A stretch of 14,938 nucleotides of DNA from UBA4615 sp044360485 (GTDB taxonomy: Bacteria > Pseudomonadota > Gammaproteobacteria > Burkholderiales > Burkholderiaceae_E): the NCBI GenBank assembly GCA_044360485.1, contig JBIKKG010000059.1, forward strand, positions 1 through 14,938, in the 5' to 3' direction. How positions within the stretch are numbered: position 1 is the stretch's first letter; each line of letters opens with the position of its first letter. The translations under genes and the position numbers were made by a program. Shown here piece by piece: positions 1 through 7,164 of this stretch. A model generated the notes under the pieces. It had not been told where the DNA came from and searched no databases. It saw only the letters and a program-made list of their open reading frames with translations.

Positions 1-391
1 CGGTCAGCATCGCGGCCACCAGCGTCGTCCCCATCCCCAGGCACTCGGGTCGCGCCCGTGCTGCGGCGAGAACCCGCGCATGCGCCTGAACGCCAGCTCG
101 CACCAACGATTCCGCTGGCGTCATGCCTGCATGCAGACCCGTACGCACATCGCCCGAGAAGCCCGACAAGGCGGTCTGACTGGCCACTTCGCCTGCGCCC
201 GCGCCGCCCATGCCATCGGCCAGAACAAAGAGCCCCTGAGCAGGGTCGGCCTGCCAACGATCTTCATTGCAGGTGCGGGCGGGACCGGGATCGGAGCAAA
301 CCCCAAACGGCAAAAGGGTCGGTGCATGCACTGACGCAACGATCGGCGATCGATTGAAATGCGTCCGTTTTCCGGTCAGTAATTGCGCCAT
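1..391 (-). CDS. PP2C-family serine/threonine protein phosphatase, N-terminal part (3' end outside window)
   Basis: Removes phosphate from phospho-Ser/Thr proteins using two metal ions; bacterial relatives (Stp/PrpC) are cytosolic and usually oppose Hanks-type kinases. I translated this frame by hand; it has no stop before the window edge, so about 130 residues are visible. The family hallmarks are in order: ARTCNEDRW (about residues 38-46, the R-x-x-NED start motif), VLADGMGGAGAGEVAS (about 56-71, metal-binding Asp and GMGG) and GMGTTLVAA (about 119-127). Full-length relatives are about 240-260 residues, so roughly half is missing. I chose ATG 391-389, which has no clear Shine-Dalgarno; GTG at 433-431 is an in-frame alternative, and an in-frame TAG at 454-452 closes the frame. 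It lies 441 bp downstream of sucD on the same strand, so it probably has its own promoter. The partner kinase is not in the window. The family call is firm; the substrate is unknown. Confidence 0.88.
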   Translation of the reverse strand, partial: MAQLLTGKRTHFNRSPIVASVHAPTLLPFGVCSDPGPARTCNEDRWQADPAQGLFVLADGMGGAGAGEVASQTALSGFSGDVRTGLHAGMTPAESLVRAGVQAHARVLAAARARPECLGMGTTLVAAMLT

Positions 392-832
392 GACCGGCAA
401 TCTATCGGCGGCTGCGACCCGCTCTGAAGCCACATTGTGCGAACGGCTTGCCTAACCCGCTCGACGGTTCAGGGGTCGGGGGCCTGCGTTGCACGGCCGG
501 GAATGGTTCTGATTTGTGTCTATTTCGCGGCTATTTTGCGCTTACCTCAAAAGGAGCGCTCGCACCGCCTGCCGCTCTCGTCGGCGAGGCGCCATCTGCC
601 GTGATCATCACGTGATCGGACGCAGAGGTGACGATGAAGGTCCCTGCTTCTTCTGACCCGATGAAGCAAGGACGCTGCGACCAACGCATCCGGTCTGCAT
701 CCGGTGCGGTATCCCAGCCTGCTCCAACGGGACCTGGCTCCGGCGCCTGCTTTAGCGGGGCGTCAGTGGGGGACGTCAGTGGGGGGCGCCCGATGGGGGC
801 GCCAGGTGGGGGCGCCAGGGCCCCCGGAGCCA
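392..832. other. Gene-free stretch between sucD and the PP2C gene
   Basis: No convincing gene is present in 441 bp. It holds the 13-bp G-rich tandem repeat next to sucD (761-825), a 10-bp perfect palindrome ATCACGTGAT (607-616), an 11-bp imperfect tandem pair (520-530 and 531-541), and one arm of an inverted repeat around the phosphatase start (391-397). A promoter for the phosphatase gene is expected on the minus strand, but I found no pair of -35/-10 boxes good enough to call. Open frames crossing it on both strands are low-complexity, rich in Pro/Gly/Ala, and match no family I know. Confidence 0.6.
761..825. repeat. Degenerate 13-bp tandem repeat with regularly spaced G-tracts (C-tracts in the sucD transcript)
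   Basis: Five consecutive 13-base units are seen at 761-773, 774-786, 787-799, 800-812 and 813-825. The first two are nearly identical (CGTCAGTGGGGG plus A or G); the later ones drift to CGCCAGGTGGGGG. Runs of four to six G on the + strand (757-760, 768-772, 781-786, 795-799, 808-812) are separated by 7-8 bases, which fits a long-loop G-quadruplex pattern. In the sucD mRNA the same stretch is C-rich. The last unit can also fold as a GGGGGC/GCCCCC hairpin (808-825) just after the sucD stop, but no T-run follows it, so it is not a standard intrinsic terminator. A role in ending sucCD transcription, perhaps with Rho, is inference. Confidence 0.75.
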
Positions 833-1714
833 TCAGATGGCTGCTTTGAGCAGCGCGCCCATTTCAGACGGATTCTTGGTGACCTTGATGCCACAAGCCG
901 CCATGACTTCGAGCTTTTCCTGAGCGGTCCCCTTGCCACCGGAAATGATGGCACCGGCATGGCCCATACGCTTGCCCGGTGGCGCTGTGACGCCGGCAAT
1001 GAAGCCGACGACAGGCTTTTTCATGTTGTCCTTGATCCAGAGGGCGGCGGTTTCCTCATCGGTACCCCCGATCTCACCGATCATGACGACAGCATCGGTT
1101 TCCGGGTCATCGTTGAACATGCGCATGACATCAATGTGCTTCAGTCCATTGACCGGATCGCCACCAATGCCAACCGCCGATGACTGCCCCAGACCTAACT
1201 CGGTGAGTTGGCCGACGGCTTCGTAGGTGAGCGTCCCCGAACGCGACACCACGCCGATACGACCTTTGCGGTGGATATGGCCGGGCATGATGCCGATCTT
1301 GATCTCATCGGGCGTGATCACGCCCGGGCAGTTGGGCCCGAGCAGGATGGCGCGCCGGTTCTGCTTTCGCATCCGGTCACGCACTTCAATCATGTCCCGC
1401 ACCGGGATACCCTCAGTAATGCAGACCACCAGATCCAGGTCGGCCTCGACGGCTTCCCAGATCGCCGCGGCCGCGCCAGCGGGCGGCACGTAAATCACCG
1501 ATGCGGTCGCACCCGTCTGGGCCTTGGCGTCCTTGACTGATGCGAAGATCGGAATGCCATCGAAGTCTTCACCGGCCTTCTTGGGGTTGACCCCAGCCAC
1601 GAAGCACTCCTTGCCGTTGGCATATTCGCGGCACATGCGGGTATGGAACTGCCCGGTCTTGCCGGTGATGCCTTGGGTAATGACCTTGGTGTGACGATTG
1701 ACCAGGATCGACAT
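833..1714 (-). CDS. sucD: Succinyl-CoA synthetase (succinate-CoA ligase, ADP-forming) alpha subunit
   Basis: With SucC it converts succinyl-CoA plus ADP and phosphate to succinate, CoA and ATP, the substrate-level phosphorylation step of the TCA cycle, in the cytosol. The 293-residue product has the usual length. Visible motifs are the N-terminal CoA-binding Rossmann domain starting with QGITGKTGQFH (about residues 14-24), LGPNCPGVI, and GHAGAIISGGKGTA (about 251-264), which carries the histidine that is phosphorylated during catalysis. The start ATG lies 22 bases after the sucC stop and is preceded by GGAG at good spacing, so sucC and sucD form one transcript. It ends at TGA just before a C-rich repeat (in mRNA sense) that may serve as the transcript end. 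Nothing in the protein looks abnormal. Confidence 0.98.
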   Translation of the reverse strand: MSILVNRHTKVITQGITGKTGQFHTRMCREYANGKECFVAGVNPKKAGEDFDGIPIFASVKDAKAQTGATASVIYVPPAGAAAAIWEAVEADLDLVVCITEGIPVRDMIEVRDRMRKQNRRAILLGPNCPGVITPDEIKIGIMPGHIHRKGRIGVVSRSGTLTYEAVGQLTELGLGQSSAVGIGGDPVNGLKHIDVMRMFNDDPETDAVVMIGEIGGTDEETAALWIKDNMKKPVVGFIAGVTAPPGKRMGHAGAIISGGKGTAQEKLEVMAACGIKVTKNPSEMGALLKAAI

Positions 1715-1736
1715 GGTGTTTCGCTCCGGATTCGGA

Positions 1737-2906
1737 TTAACGCGCAGCCGAAGCCGCGGCGACGACTTTTTCAGCCGCCTGAGCCATGGTGTCGGCAGAA
1801 ATGATGGGCAGGCCGGACTCTGCGAGCAGCTTCTTGCCCAGATCCTCGTTGGTGCCCTTCATGCGCACCACCAGCGGCACCTTCAGTCCGACTGCACGCG
1901 AGGCGGTGACCACGCCTTCGGCAATGGTGTCGCACTTCATGATGCCGCCGAAAATATTGACCAGAATCGCTTTCAATTCCGGATTGCGCAGCATGATCTT
2001 GAAGGCTTCAGTCACCTTCTCAGCCGTGGCCCCGCCGCCCACATCAAGGAAGTTCGCAGGCTCACCACCGAACAGCTTGATGGTATCCATGGTGGCCATG
2101 GCCAGGCCCGCACCATTGACCAGGCAGCCAATGTTGCCATCGAGTTGGATGTAAGCCAGATCGAATTTGGAAGCCTCGATTTCGGCTGGGTCTTCTTCGT
2201 CGAAATCGCGCAGTTCGACGATCTCTGGATGCCGAAAGAGCGCGTTGGAGTCGAAGTTCAGTTTGGCGTCCAGAGCGATGACATCGCCCGATCCAGTCAG
2301 GATCAACGGATTGATTTCGGCCAGACTGGCGTCGGTGTCCCAGAAAGCCTTGTTCAGGGCTTGAAACACCGCTCGGGCCTGAGCTACCGACTCATCAGGG
2401 ATACCGATCTTGCGAGCGAGTTGATCTGCATCGGCATCGGAGAGCCCGGCCACCGGATCAATCGACACCTTGTGAATCAGCTCGGGGGTCTTTTCAGCCA
2501 CCTCTTCGATGTCCATCCCACCTTCGCTAGAGGCCATGATCGTCACTTGCTGCGTCACCCGATCCACGACCAGACCGACGTACAGCTCCTTGCGGATATC
2601 GGCACCCTCCTCGATCAGCAGCCGGCGCACCTTCTGGCCGGTCGCAGCGGTCTGATGCGTGATCAGTTGCATGCCCAGGATACGGCTCGCGTTCTCGCGA
2701 ACCTCCGCGATCGATTTGGCGACTTTGACCCCACCACCCTTACCGCGGCCACCCGCGTGAATCTGAGCCTTCACCACCCAGACCTTGCCGCCCAAGGCTT
2801 CAGCGGCTTTGACCGCCTCGTCGACCGAGAAGCAGGGGATGCCTCGCGGGACCCGCACGCCATAGCGCTTCAGGAGTTCCTTGCCCTGGTACTCATGGAT
2901 TTTCAT
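1737..2906 (-). CDS. sucC: Succinyl-CoA synthetase (succinate-CoA ligase, ADP-forming) beta subunit
   Basis: This is the nucleotide- and succinate-binding partner of SucD. The 389-residue protein begins MKIHEYQGKELLKRYGV, the standard SucC start. It shows the ATP-grasp segment KAQIHAGGRGKGGGVK (about residues 46-61), AEINPLILTG in the metal/nucleotide region (about 197-206) and the C-terminal NFLDVGGGA of the succinate/CoA domain. The frame is open upstream, but ATG 2906-2904 is chosen because GAGG lies six bases before it and family homology begins exactly there. It follows recX after a 252-bp gap that should contain its promoter, although I could not pick convincing boxes. Placement of sucCD after recA-recX is, to my knowledge, common in Burkholderiales. 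Confidence 0.98.
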   Translation of the reverse strand: MKIHEYQGKELLKRYGVRVPRGIPCFSVDEAVKAAEALGGKVWVVKAQIHAGGRGKGGGVKVAKSIAEVRENASRILGMQLITHQTAATGQKVRRLLIEEGADIRKELYVGLVVDRVTQQVTIMASSEGGMDIEEVAEKTPELIHKVSIDPVAGLSDADADQLARKIGIPDESVAQARAVFQALNKAFWDTDASLAEINPLILTGSGDVIALDAKLNFDSNALFRHPEIVELRDFDEEDPAEIEASKFDLAYIQLDGNIGCLVNGAGLAMATMDTIKLFGGEPANFLDVGGGATAEKVTEAFKIMLRNPELKAILVNIFGGIMKCDTIAEGVVTASRAVGLKVPLVVRMKGTNEDLGKKLLAESGLPIISADTMAQAAEKVVAAASAAR

Positions 2907-3105
2907 CTTGAACCTCGATGTGCTGCATGCTTTGCCGGGCCATCTCGGGGGCACCGGATCAGGACGCCAGACGCTTGGCGCAGTGGCATCGGACGGTAAT
3001 ACCCGGACAGATAGCACAGGACCCGGGCAGTCTGCGCAAGTCGGCTAACACCCCGACGACGACGCATTCAACGACCGTTGCAAGGCGCGCACTCTATCAC
3101 AGCGA

Positions 3106-3120
3106 CCTCCTAGCAGGAGG
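3106..3120. other. Short perfect hairpin between recX and sucC
   Basis: CCTCCT (3106-3111) and AGGAGG (3115-3120) are perfect complements around a three-base loop, 39 bases past the recX stop. It could slow or end recX transcription. No T-run follows on the minus strand, so it does not meet the intrinsic terminator pattern, and a six-base match may be chance. Confidence 0.3.
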
Positions 3121-3158
3121 GCCCTGCGCTCAGCACCTGCCGACCTCAGGCGCAAGCT

Positions 3159-3635
3159 TCAGGACTCGGTTTGCGCGATGTCTCGGGCACGACGCAGAAC
3201 CCAGGCAATGGTGTCACCCGAGAAGCCTCGTTGAAGCAAAAACCGCTGCTGGCGAGCCCGCTCCATCGGTTCGGTCGCCAGGACTCCGAAGCGTCTGGCC
3301 CAGATCGCGAAGGCCCGTTCACGCTCGGATTGCCTGAGCGCGTCGAGCACTTCAGCGGTCGCGCCCGACTCAAGCCGGTGCGCCTGGAGTTCCTGCTGAA
3401 TCCGGCGCACACCGAAGCGTTCGCCACGCCGGTGCGCCACGCTTTGGGCGAATCGCTCGGCGGATAGCCATTTCTCCTGCTCAAGCGCATCGAGCAGGGT
3501 TTCAAGCTGCTCCGGAGAATCAGCATGCGCGGCAAGCTTGCGGCTCAATTCGAGCCGGCTGTGTTCGCGCTGGCTGAGCAGACGCAGGGCACGGCCCTTC
3601 AAGGACAGCCCTGCCAGACTGGCGCGCGGCTGCAT
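3159..3635 (-). CDS. recX: Regulatory protein RecX, modulator of RecA
   Basis: RecX binds RecA filaments and limits their growth, which dampens recombination and SOS induction. The product of about 158 residues consists of the expected repeated three-helix units. The N-terminal stretch LSLKGRALRLLSQREHSR is the family's opening signature, and RRGERFGVRRIQQEL and FLLQRGFSGDTIAWVL mark the middle and the end. ATG 3635 is preferred because a GAAGAG-type ribosome site lies six bases upstream and homology begins soon after. An in-frame GTG at 3665, 14 bases after the recA stop, would add ten residues and is the alternative. It follows recA directly with no terminator in between, so it is probably transcribed as SOS-controlled readthrough from recA. 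Confidence 0.95.
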   Translation of the reverse strand: MQPRASLAGLSLKGRALRLLSQREHSRLELSRKLAAHADSPEQLETLLDALEQEKWLSAERFAQSVAHRRGERFGVRRIQQELQAHRLESGATAEVLDALRQSERERAFAIWARRFGVLATEPMERARQQRFLLQRGFSGDTIAWVLRRARDIAQTES

Positions 3636-3679
3636 CGGGCGCTCTTCAGGAGTCCGTGCCTGCACCTGCCGTGCCCCGA

Positions 3680-4738
3680 TCAGGCCGCCTCGACCGCACC
3701 TTTGCCGCCTTCAATGACCTTCAGACCCCGGGGCTTGACACCGAAATGGGCGCGCACCTTGTTTTCGATGTCTAGGGACACTTCGGGGCGCTCACGCAGA
3801 AACTCGCGCGCATTGTCCTTGCCCTGGCCGATACGCTCGCCGTTATAGCTGTACCAGGAACCGCTTTTCTCGACGACATTGCTGGAGGCACCCAGGTCGA
3901 GGATTTCGCCCTCGCGCGAGATGCCCTCGCCGTACAGGATGTCGAATTCGGCAGCGCGAAACGGCGGGGCCACCTTGTTCTTGACGACCTTGACCTTGGT
4001 TTCGTTGCCGATCACTTCGTCGCCCTTCTTGATGGAACCGGTACGGCGAATGTCCAAGCGAACCGAGGCATAGAACTTCAAGGCATTGCCACCCGTGGTG
4101 GTTTCCGGGTTACCGAACATGACGCCGATCTTCATGCGGATCTGGTTGATGAAGATGACGAGACAATTGGTGCGCTTGATGGTGGCCGTGAGCTTGCGCA
4201 GGGCCTGCGACATGAGGCGGGCCTGAAGACCGGGCAGCGAGTCGCCCATTTCGCCTTCGATTTCAGCCTTGGGGGTGAGCGCGGCCACTGAGTCGATGAC
4301 GATCATGTCGACCGAACCCGAACGCACGAGTGCATCAGCAATTTCAAGAGCCTGCTCGCCGGTATCGGGCTGGGAAATGAGCAGATCTTCAAGCTGAACG
4401 CCCAGTTTGGAGGCGTATTGGACGTCCAGGGCATGCTCGGCATCGATGAAGGCGCAGGTGCCGCCCACCTTCTGCATTTCCGCGATGACCTGCAGCGTCA
4501 GTGTGGTTTTGCCAGAGGACTCCGGCCCGTAAATTTCGACAACCCGACCTCGGGGCAGACCACCGACGCCCAGAGCGATATCCAGCCCCAGGGAGCCCGT
4601 AGAAACGACCTGAATGTCTTCCGCCACCTCGGCGTCCGACAGCTTCATGACCGACCCCTTGCCAAACTGCTTCTCGATCTGAGCCAGGGCGGCAGCAAGG
4701 GCTTTTGCCTTCTCGGCGCGCGATTTAGATTCGTCCAT
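3680..4738 (-). CDS. recA: Recombinase RecA
   Basis: ATP-dependent strand-exchange protein; its filament on single-stranded DNA also triggers LexA self-cleavage. The 352-residue product is full length. Visible are Walker A GPESSGKT (residues 71-78), FIDAEHALD with the catalytic glutamate (about 98-106), Walker B MIVID (145-149), and the DNA-binding L2 loop GVMFGNPETTTGG (205-217). ATG 4738-4736 is chosen over a longer in-frame start at 4795 because AAGGA lies seven bases upstream, homology begins at MDESKSRAEK, and the longer version would overlap the promoter. The promoter and LexA box sit immediately upstream. pncC lies before it and recX after it, the same order as in Escherichia coli. Confidence 0.99.
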   Translation of the reverse strand: MDESKSRAEKAKALAAALAQIEKQFGKGSVMKLSDAEVAEDIQVVSTGSLGLDIALGVGGLPRGRVVEIYGPESSGKTTLTLQVIAEMQKVGGTCAFIDAEHALDVQYASKLGVQLEDLLISQPDTGEQALEIADALVRSGSVDMIVIDSVAALTPKAEIEGEMGDSLPGLQARLMSQALRKLTATIKRTNCLVIFINQIRMKIGVMFGNPETTTGGNALKFYASVRLDIRRTGSIKKGDEVIGNETKVKVVKNKVAPPFRAAEFDILYGEGISREGEILDLGASSNVVEKSGSWYSYNGERIGQGKDNAREFLRERPEVSLDIENKVRAHFGVKPRGLKVIEGGKGAVEAA

Positions 4739-4768
4739 GTCAGTGTCCTTCAGGGGTTGGATGAGCGA

Positions 4769-4797
4769 ATTATGGGGCCAAAATACTGTACGCACAA
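4769..4797 (-). promoter_or_regulatory. Probable sigma70 promoter of recA
   Basis: On the minus strand, TTGTGC (4797-4792) and CATAAT (4774-4769) are separated by exactly 17 bases. The -10 box matches the consensus at five of six positions; the -35 box is poor, at three of six, as is common for regulated promoters. The predicted transcript start near 4762 leaves a leader of about 24 bases with the AAGGA ribosome site. The LexA box covers the -35 region. Confidence 0.7.
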
Positions 4798-4801
4798 CCA
4801 G
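4786..4801 (-). promoter_or_regulatory. LexA-binding site (SOS box) of recA
   Basis: The minus-strand sequence CTGGTTGTGCGTACAG fits the pattern CTGT-N8-ACAG with one half-site mismatch (CTGG). It overlaps the -35 box of the recA promoter, the position where LexA would block RNA polymerase. This supports LexA-controlled recA-recX expression. lexA is not in the window. Confidence 0.75.
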
Positions 4802-4855
4802 TCTTTTGGCCTAGACCGTTGGGCAGAGGCTGCAGCGGACGACTGCCGGTACGAC

Positions 4856-5476
4856 TCAGGCCAGGTCGGGTCGGTCGAGACGCTCGGCCCGGACGCCGCG
4901 AGCTGCCTCGTCGAGCGCATGCCAGGCAGCTTGACGGCGGACTGCCGCCCGGTCGCCGTCAAAGCGGACCGTGGCGGTCCACACCAGGGGCATATCGCCT
5001 TGCCCTGCCCCTGCCCGCACGGCCCAGCCGAAGCACACCGTGCCGACAGGTTTGCCGGGCACCGCACCACCAGGACCGGCGATGCCGGTGATCGCCATCG
5101 CCAAGCCGGCATGCGCATGGCGCAACGCGCCCGCAGCCATCTGTGCGGCGACCGCTTCACTCACCGCACCATGCGCCTGCAAGGTGTCAGCGGACACGCC
5201 CAGCGCATCCTGCTTGGACTCATTGGTGTAGGTGACGAAGCCGCGGTCGAACCAGGCCGATGAGCCTGCAGTTTCGGTGAGCGCGCGCGCCACCAGCCCG
5301 CCGGTGCACGACTCGGCACTGACCGCCATCAGACCCAGCGACTGCAACAGTCGACCCAGTCGCTCGCCCGCAGCCATCACCTGCGCTTCCTGTTCGAATG
5401 CAATGCGGGCGCGGTCGGCATCGTTGCGATGCGACTCGCCAGAGCCGCCTGAGGCAGATGAGGGCGGAGCGGTCAT
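4856..5476 (-). CDS. pncC: Nicotinamide-nucleotide amidohydrolase PncC (stand-alone CinA C-terminal domain)
   Basis: Deamidates nicotinamide mononucleotide to nicotinate mononucleotide, recycling NMN made by NAD-dependent DNA ligase; cytosolic. The 206-residue product is a single CinA C-terminal domain with no N-terminal molybdopterin-binding-like half. Key motifs are SAESCTGGLVA (about 53-63, nucleophilic serine), YTNESKQDALGV (about 83-94, catalytic lysine) and AITGIAGPGGA (about 128-138). ATG 5476 is chosen because it overlaps the pgpA stop in an ATGA, a translational-coupling arrangement; ATG 5494 is possible and ATG 5377 would give a shorter protein. The first 35 or so residues are not conserved. 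It is the last gene of the ribBX-to-pncC run and lies just before recA. Confidence 0.93.
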   Translation of the reverse strand: MTAPPSSASGGSGESHRNDADRARIAFEQEAQVMAAGERLGRLLQSLGLMAVSAESCTGGLVARALTETAGSSAWFDRGFVTYTNESKQDALGVSADTLQAHGAVSEAVAAQMAAGALRHAHAGLAMAITGIAGPGGAVPGKPVGTVCFGWAVRAGAGQGDMPLVWTATVRFDGDRAAVRRQAAWHALDEAARGVRAERLDRPDLA

Positions 5477-6078
5477 GCACGCCACCCGGTCCACAGCGCC
5501 ACCACGAGCAGCGTATAGAGCGCCGCCAGGAGATCATCGGCCATGACGCCAAACCCGCCCTTGACCGAACGGTCGATCAGACGGATGGGAGGAGGCTTGA
5601 TCACGTCGAAAAATCGAAAGACGAAGAACGCAGCCAATTGAGAGGCGAAGGTCGCGGGGACCACCAGCAAAACCAGCCAGAAGGCAATGACCTCATCCCA
5701 GACCATGCCGCTGTGGTCGGGCGCACCCAGGTCGCGACCGGTTCGCTCGCAGGCCCAGCAGCCCAAGGCAAAGCCGAGCGCCAGCACGATCCACCAGGCG
5801 CTATCGGAGAGTGCCGGGTCGAGCACTCGGAATACGGCCCAGGCAAACAAGGTGCCAAACGTGCCCGGGGCGAACGGCGCCAGCCCCGAGCCGAATCCGA
5901 AGGCGATCCAGCGCGACAGACGTGGGCGCATGAAGGCGAAATCAGGCCGCGCGGGCCGATCGCCACGATCCACCGCCTCGGCATCGACGCGCAGGGCGGC
6001 ACCTTGTGGCGCCCCGGGGCGCCCGCGGCCATCACGCTGGGAGGACGACTCACCGGAAGTGGTCAAAGGATCGGACAT
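5473..6078 (-). CDS. pgpA: Phosphatidylglycerophosphatase A
   Basis: Dephosphorylates phosphatidylglycerophosphate to phosphatidylglycerol in the inner membrane. The family signatures are clear: GFGSGLAPFAPGTFGTL (about residues 61-77), a central GMVWDEVIAFWLVL, and FDVIKPPPIRLIDR followed by GGFGVMADDLLAALY near the C-terminus. About four hydrophobic segments are visible. From ATG 6078 the protein is 201 residues, about 40 longer than typical, with a polar non-conserved N-terminus. ATG 5931 would give 152 residues and a more usual beginning but would leave a 118-bp gap in a run otherwise without gaps. Neither start has a good ribosome site. With the long start it overlaps thiL by 29 bp; its stop overlaps the pncC start. 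Confidence 0.93.
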   Translation of the reverse strand: MSDPLTTSGESSSQRDGRGRPGAPQGAALRVDAEAVDRGDRPARPDFAFMRPRLSRWIAFGFGSGLAPFAPGTFGTLFAWAVFRVLDPALSDSAWWIVLALGFALGCWACERTGRDLGAPDHSGMVWDEVIAFWLVLLVVPATFASQLAAFFVFRFFDVIKPPPIRLIDRSVKGGFGVMADDLLAALYTLLVVALWTGWRA

Positions 6079-7150
6079 GGATGGTCAGGGGTTGTTGGTC
6101 GGCGTCGAGGATCCGAACGCCAGGCGTGGCATCGATCTGACCGACCCGGGTGAGGGTCAATCCCAGCCGCGCACCGAGGGCATCGATGGTCGCACGGCAT
6201 GACGCAGGCGCGCAAAACAGCAGTTCGTAGTCGTCGCCACCGGCCAGCGCCAGGCGGATCCGGCCCTCGAAAGCGACTGTCTGGAGCACAGCGTGAAACG
6301 GGATGGCGCTCCAGGCCAGGGTCGCGCCCAGCACAGCCGGCGCCCCTGCATCGGACTGCCCAGACTGTAAAGGCAGAGCTTCGCTCGAGCGGGTCAGCAC
6401 ATGCCCCAGGTCCCCAATCAGCCCATCGGACAGATCGATGGCAGCGGTGGCCACGCCCCGCAAGGCCAGGCCCAGTGCCAGCCTCGGCTCAGGCCGTTCG
6501 AGTCGCTGCCAGGCCTGGGCGCGCAGGCTCGCATCCACCCGCGCGGCGGCACGGACGGGCATGTTCCCCCTCGCGTTCGATGCCACATTCGACGCCTGAT
6601 CCGATGACTCATCCGTTGCCGCAGCCTGACGGCCGACGCGGTCTTCGACCGCCCAGGCCGCTGCGCCCAGGCAGCCGGACACCCAGATGTCGTCGCCAGC
6701 GCGCGCCCCGTCACGACGCAAGGCCAGCGCCGGGGGCACCTCGCCCAACACCGTGATGCTGATCGTGCGCGGCCCGCGCGTGGTGTCACCACCCATCAGC
6801 TCGCAATCATGCGCATCAGCCAGCGCAAAAAGCCCTGCACTGAAGCCCGCCAGCCAACGCTCGTCTGCATCCGGCAGGGCGAGCGCCAGTGTGAAGCCGA
6901 TGGGTTTTGCGCCCATGGCCGCGAGATCGGAGAGATTGACTGCAAGCGCCTTGTGCCCGAGCGCTGCCGCATCCACATCGGCGAAAAAATGACGTCCTTC
7001 CACCAGCATGTCGGTGGACACGGCCAGCGCCCCTTCGCTCGGGGCAGACAGCAATGCGCAATCATCGCCGATGCCGAGCAATGCCCGCCGCGGCCCGACA
7101 GAGCGCTTGAAATAGCGCCGGATCAGGTCGAATTCGCCCAGGCCCGACAT
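6050..7150 (-). CDS. thiL: Thiamine-monophosphate kinase
   Basis: Phosphorylates thiamine monophosphate with ATP to give thiamine diphosphate, the active cofactor; cytosolic. Motifs occur in family order: GIGDDCALL (about 26-34), DMLVEGRHFF (47-56), AVNLSDLAAMGAKP (70-83), LMGGDTTRGP (118-127), DLSDGLIGDLGHV (239-251) and LAGGDDYELLF (302-312). At 366 residues it is about 40 longer than the common form; the excess lies in a Gln/Ser/Asn/Ala-rich stretch around residues 172-212, after the ATP-binding half. ATG 7150 is preceded by two AGGGC repeats that can act as a ribosome site, 14 bases after the nusB stop. The nusB-thiL-pgpA order is widespread in Proteobacteria. Confidence 0.97.
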   Translation of the reverse strand: MSGLGEFDLIRRYFKRSVGPRRALLGIGDDCALLSAPSEGALAVSTDMLVEGRHFFADVDAAALGHKALAVNLSDLAAMGAKPIGFTLALALPDADERWLAGFSAGLFALADAHDCELMGGDTTRGPRTISITVLGEVPPALALRRDGARAGDDIWVSGCLGAAAWAVEDRVGRQAAATDESSDQASNVASNARGNMPVRAAARVDASLRAQAWQRLERPEPRLALGLALRGVATAAIDLSDGLIGDLGHVLTRSSEALPLQSGQSDAGAPAVLGATLAWSAIPFHAVLQTVAFEGRIRLALAGGDDYELLFCAPASCRATIDALGARLGLTLTRVGQIDATPGVRILDADQQPLTIHVRSFDHFR

Positions 7151-7164
7151 GCCCTGCCCTGCGT

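Noticed and set aside
607..616. Perfect 10-bp palindrome ATCACGTGAT as an operator
   Set aside because: It is isolated, not at a recognisable promoter, and a palindrome this short can occur by chance.
704..1183. 159-codon + strand frame crossing the tandem repeat and the sucD 3' end
   Set aside because: Two thirds is antisense to sucD and the rest is repeat translation; no ribosome site or family resemblance.
1698..2999. 433-codon open frame on the + strand opposite sucC
   Set aside because: It is the mirror of a well-conserved sucC in GC-rich DNA, where antisense frames are often open. Its translation is rich in His/Asp/Gln/Arg and matches no family I know.
3106..3120. Intrinsic terminator after recX
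   Set aside because: The 6-bp hairpin has no following T-run on the minus strand, so it was kept only as a weak hairpin.
2907..3158. sucC promoter candidates such as TTGAAT or TTGCGC with downstream T/A-rich hexamers
   Set aside because: No pair gives both a fair -35 and a fair -10 box at 16-18 bases spacing.
4418..6153. Long + strand open frames opposite recA, pncC and pgpA (281 and 251 codons)
   Set aside because: They lie antisense to firmly identified genes, and their translations are low-complexity and Arg/Gln/Gly-rich.
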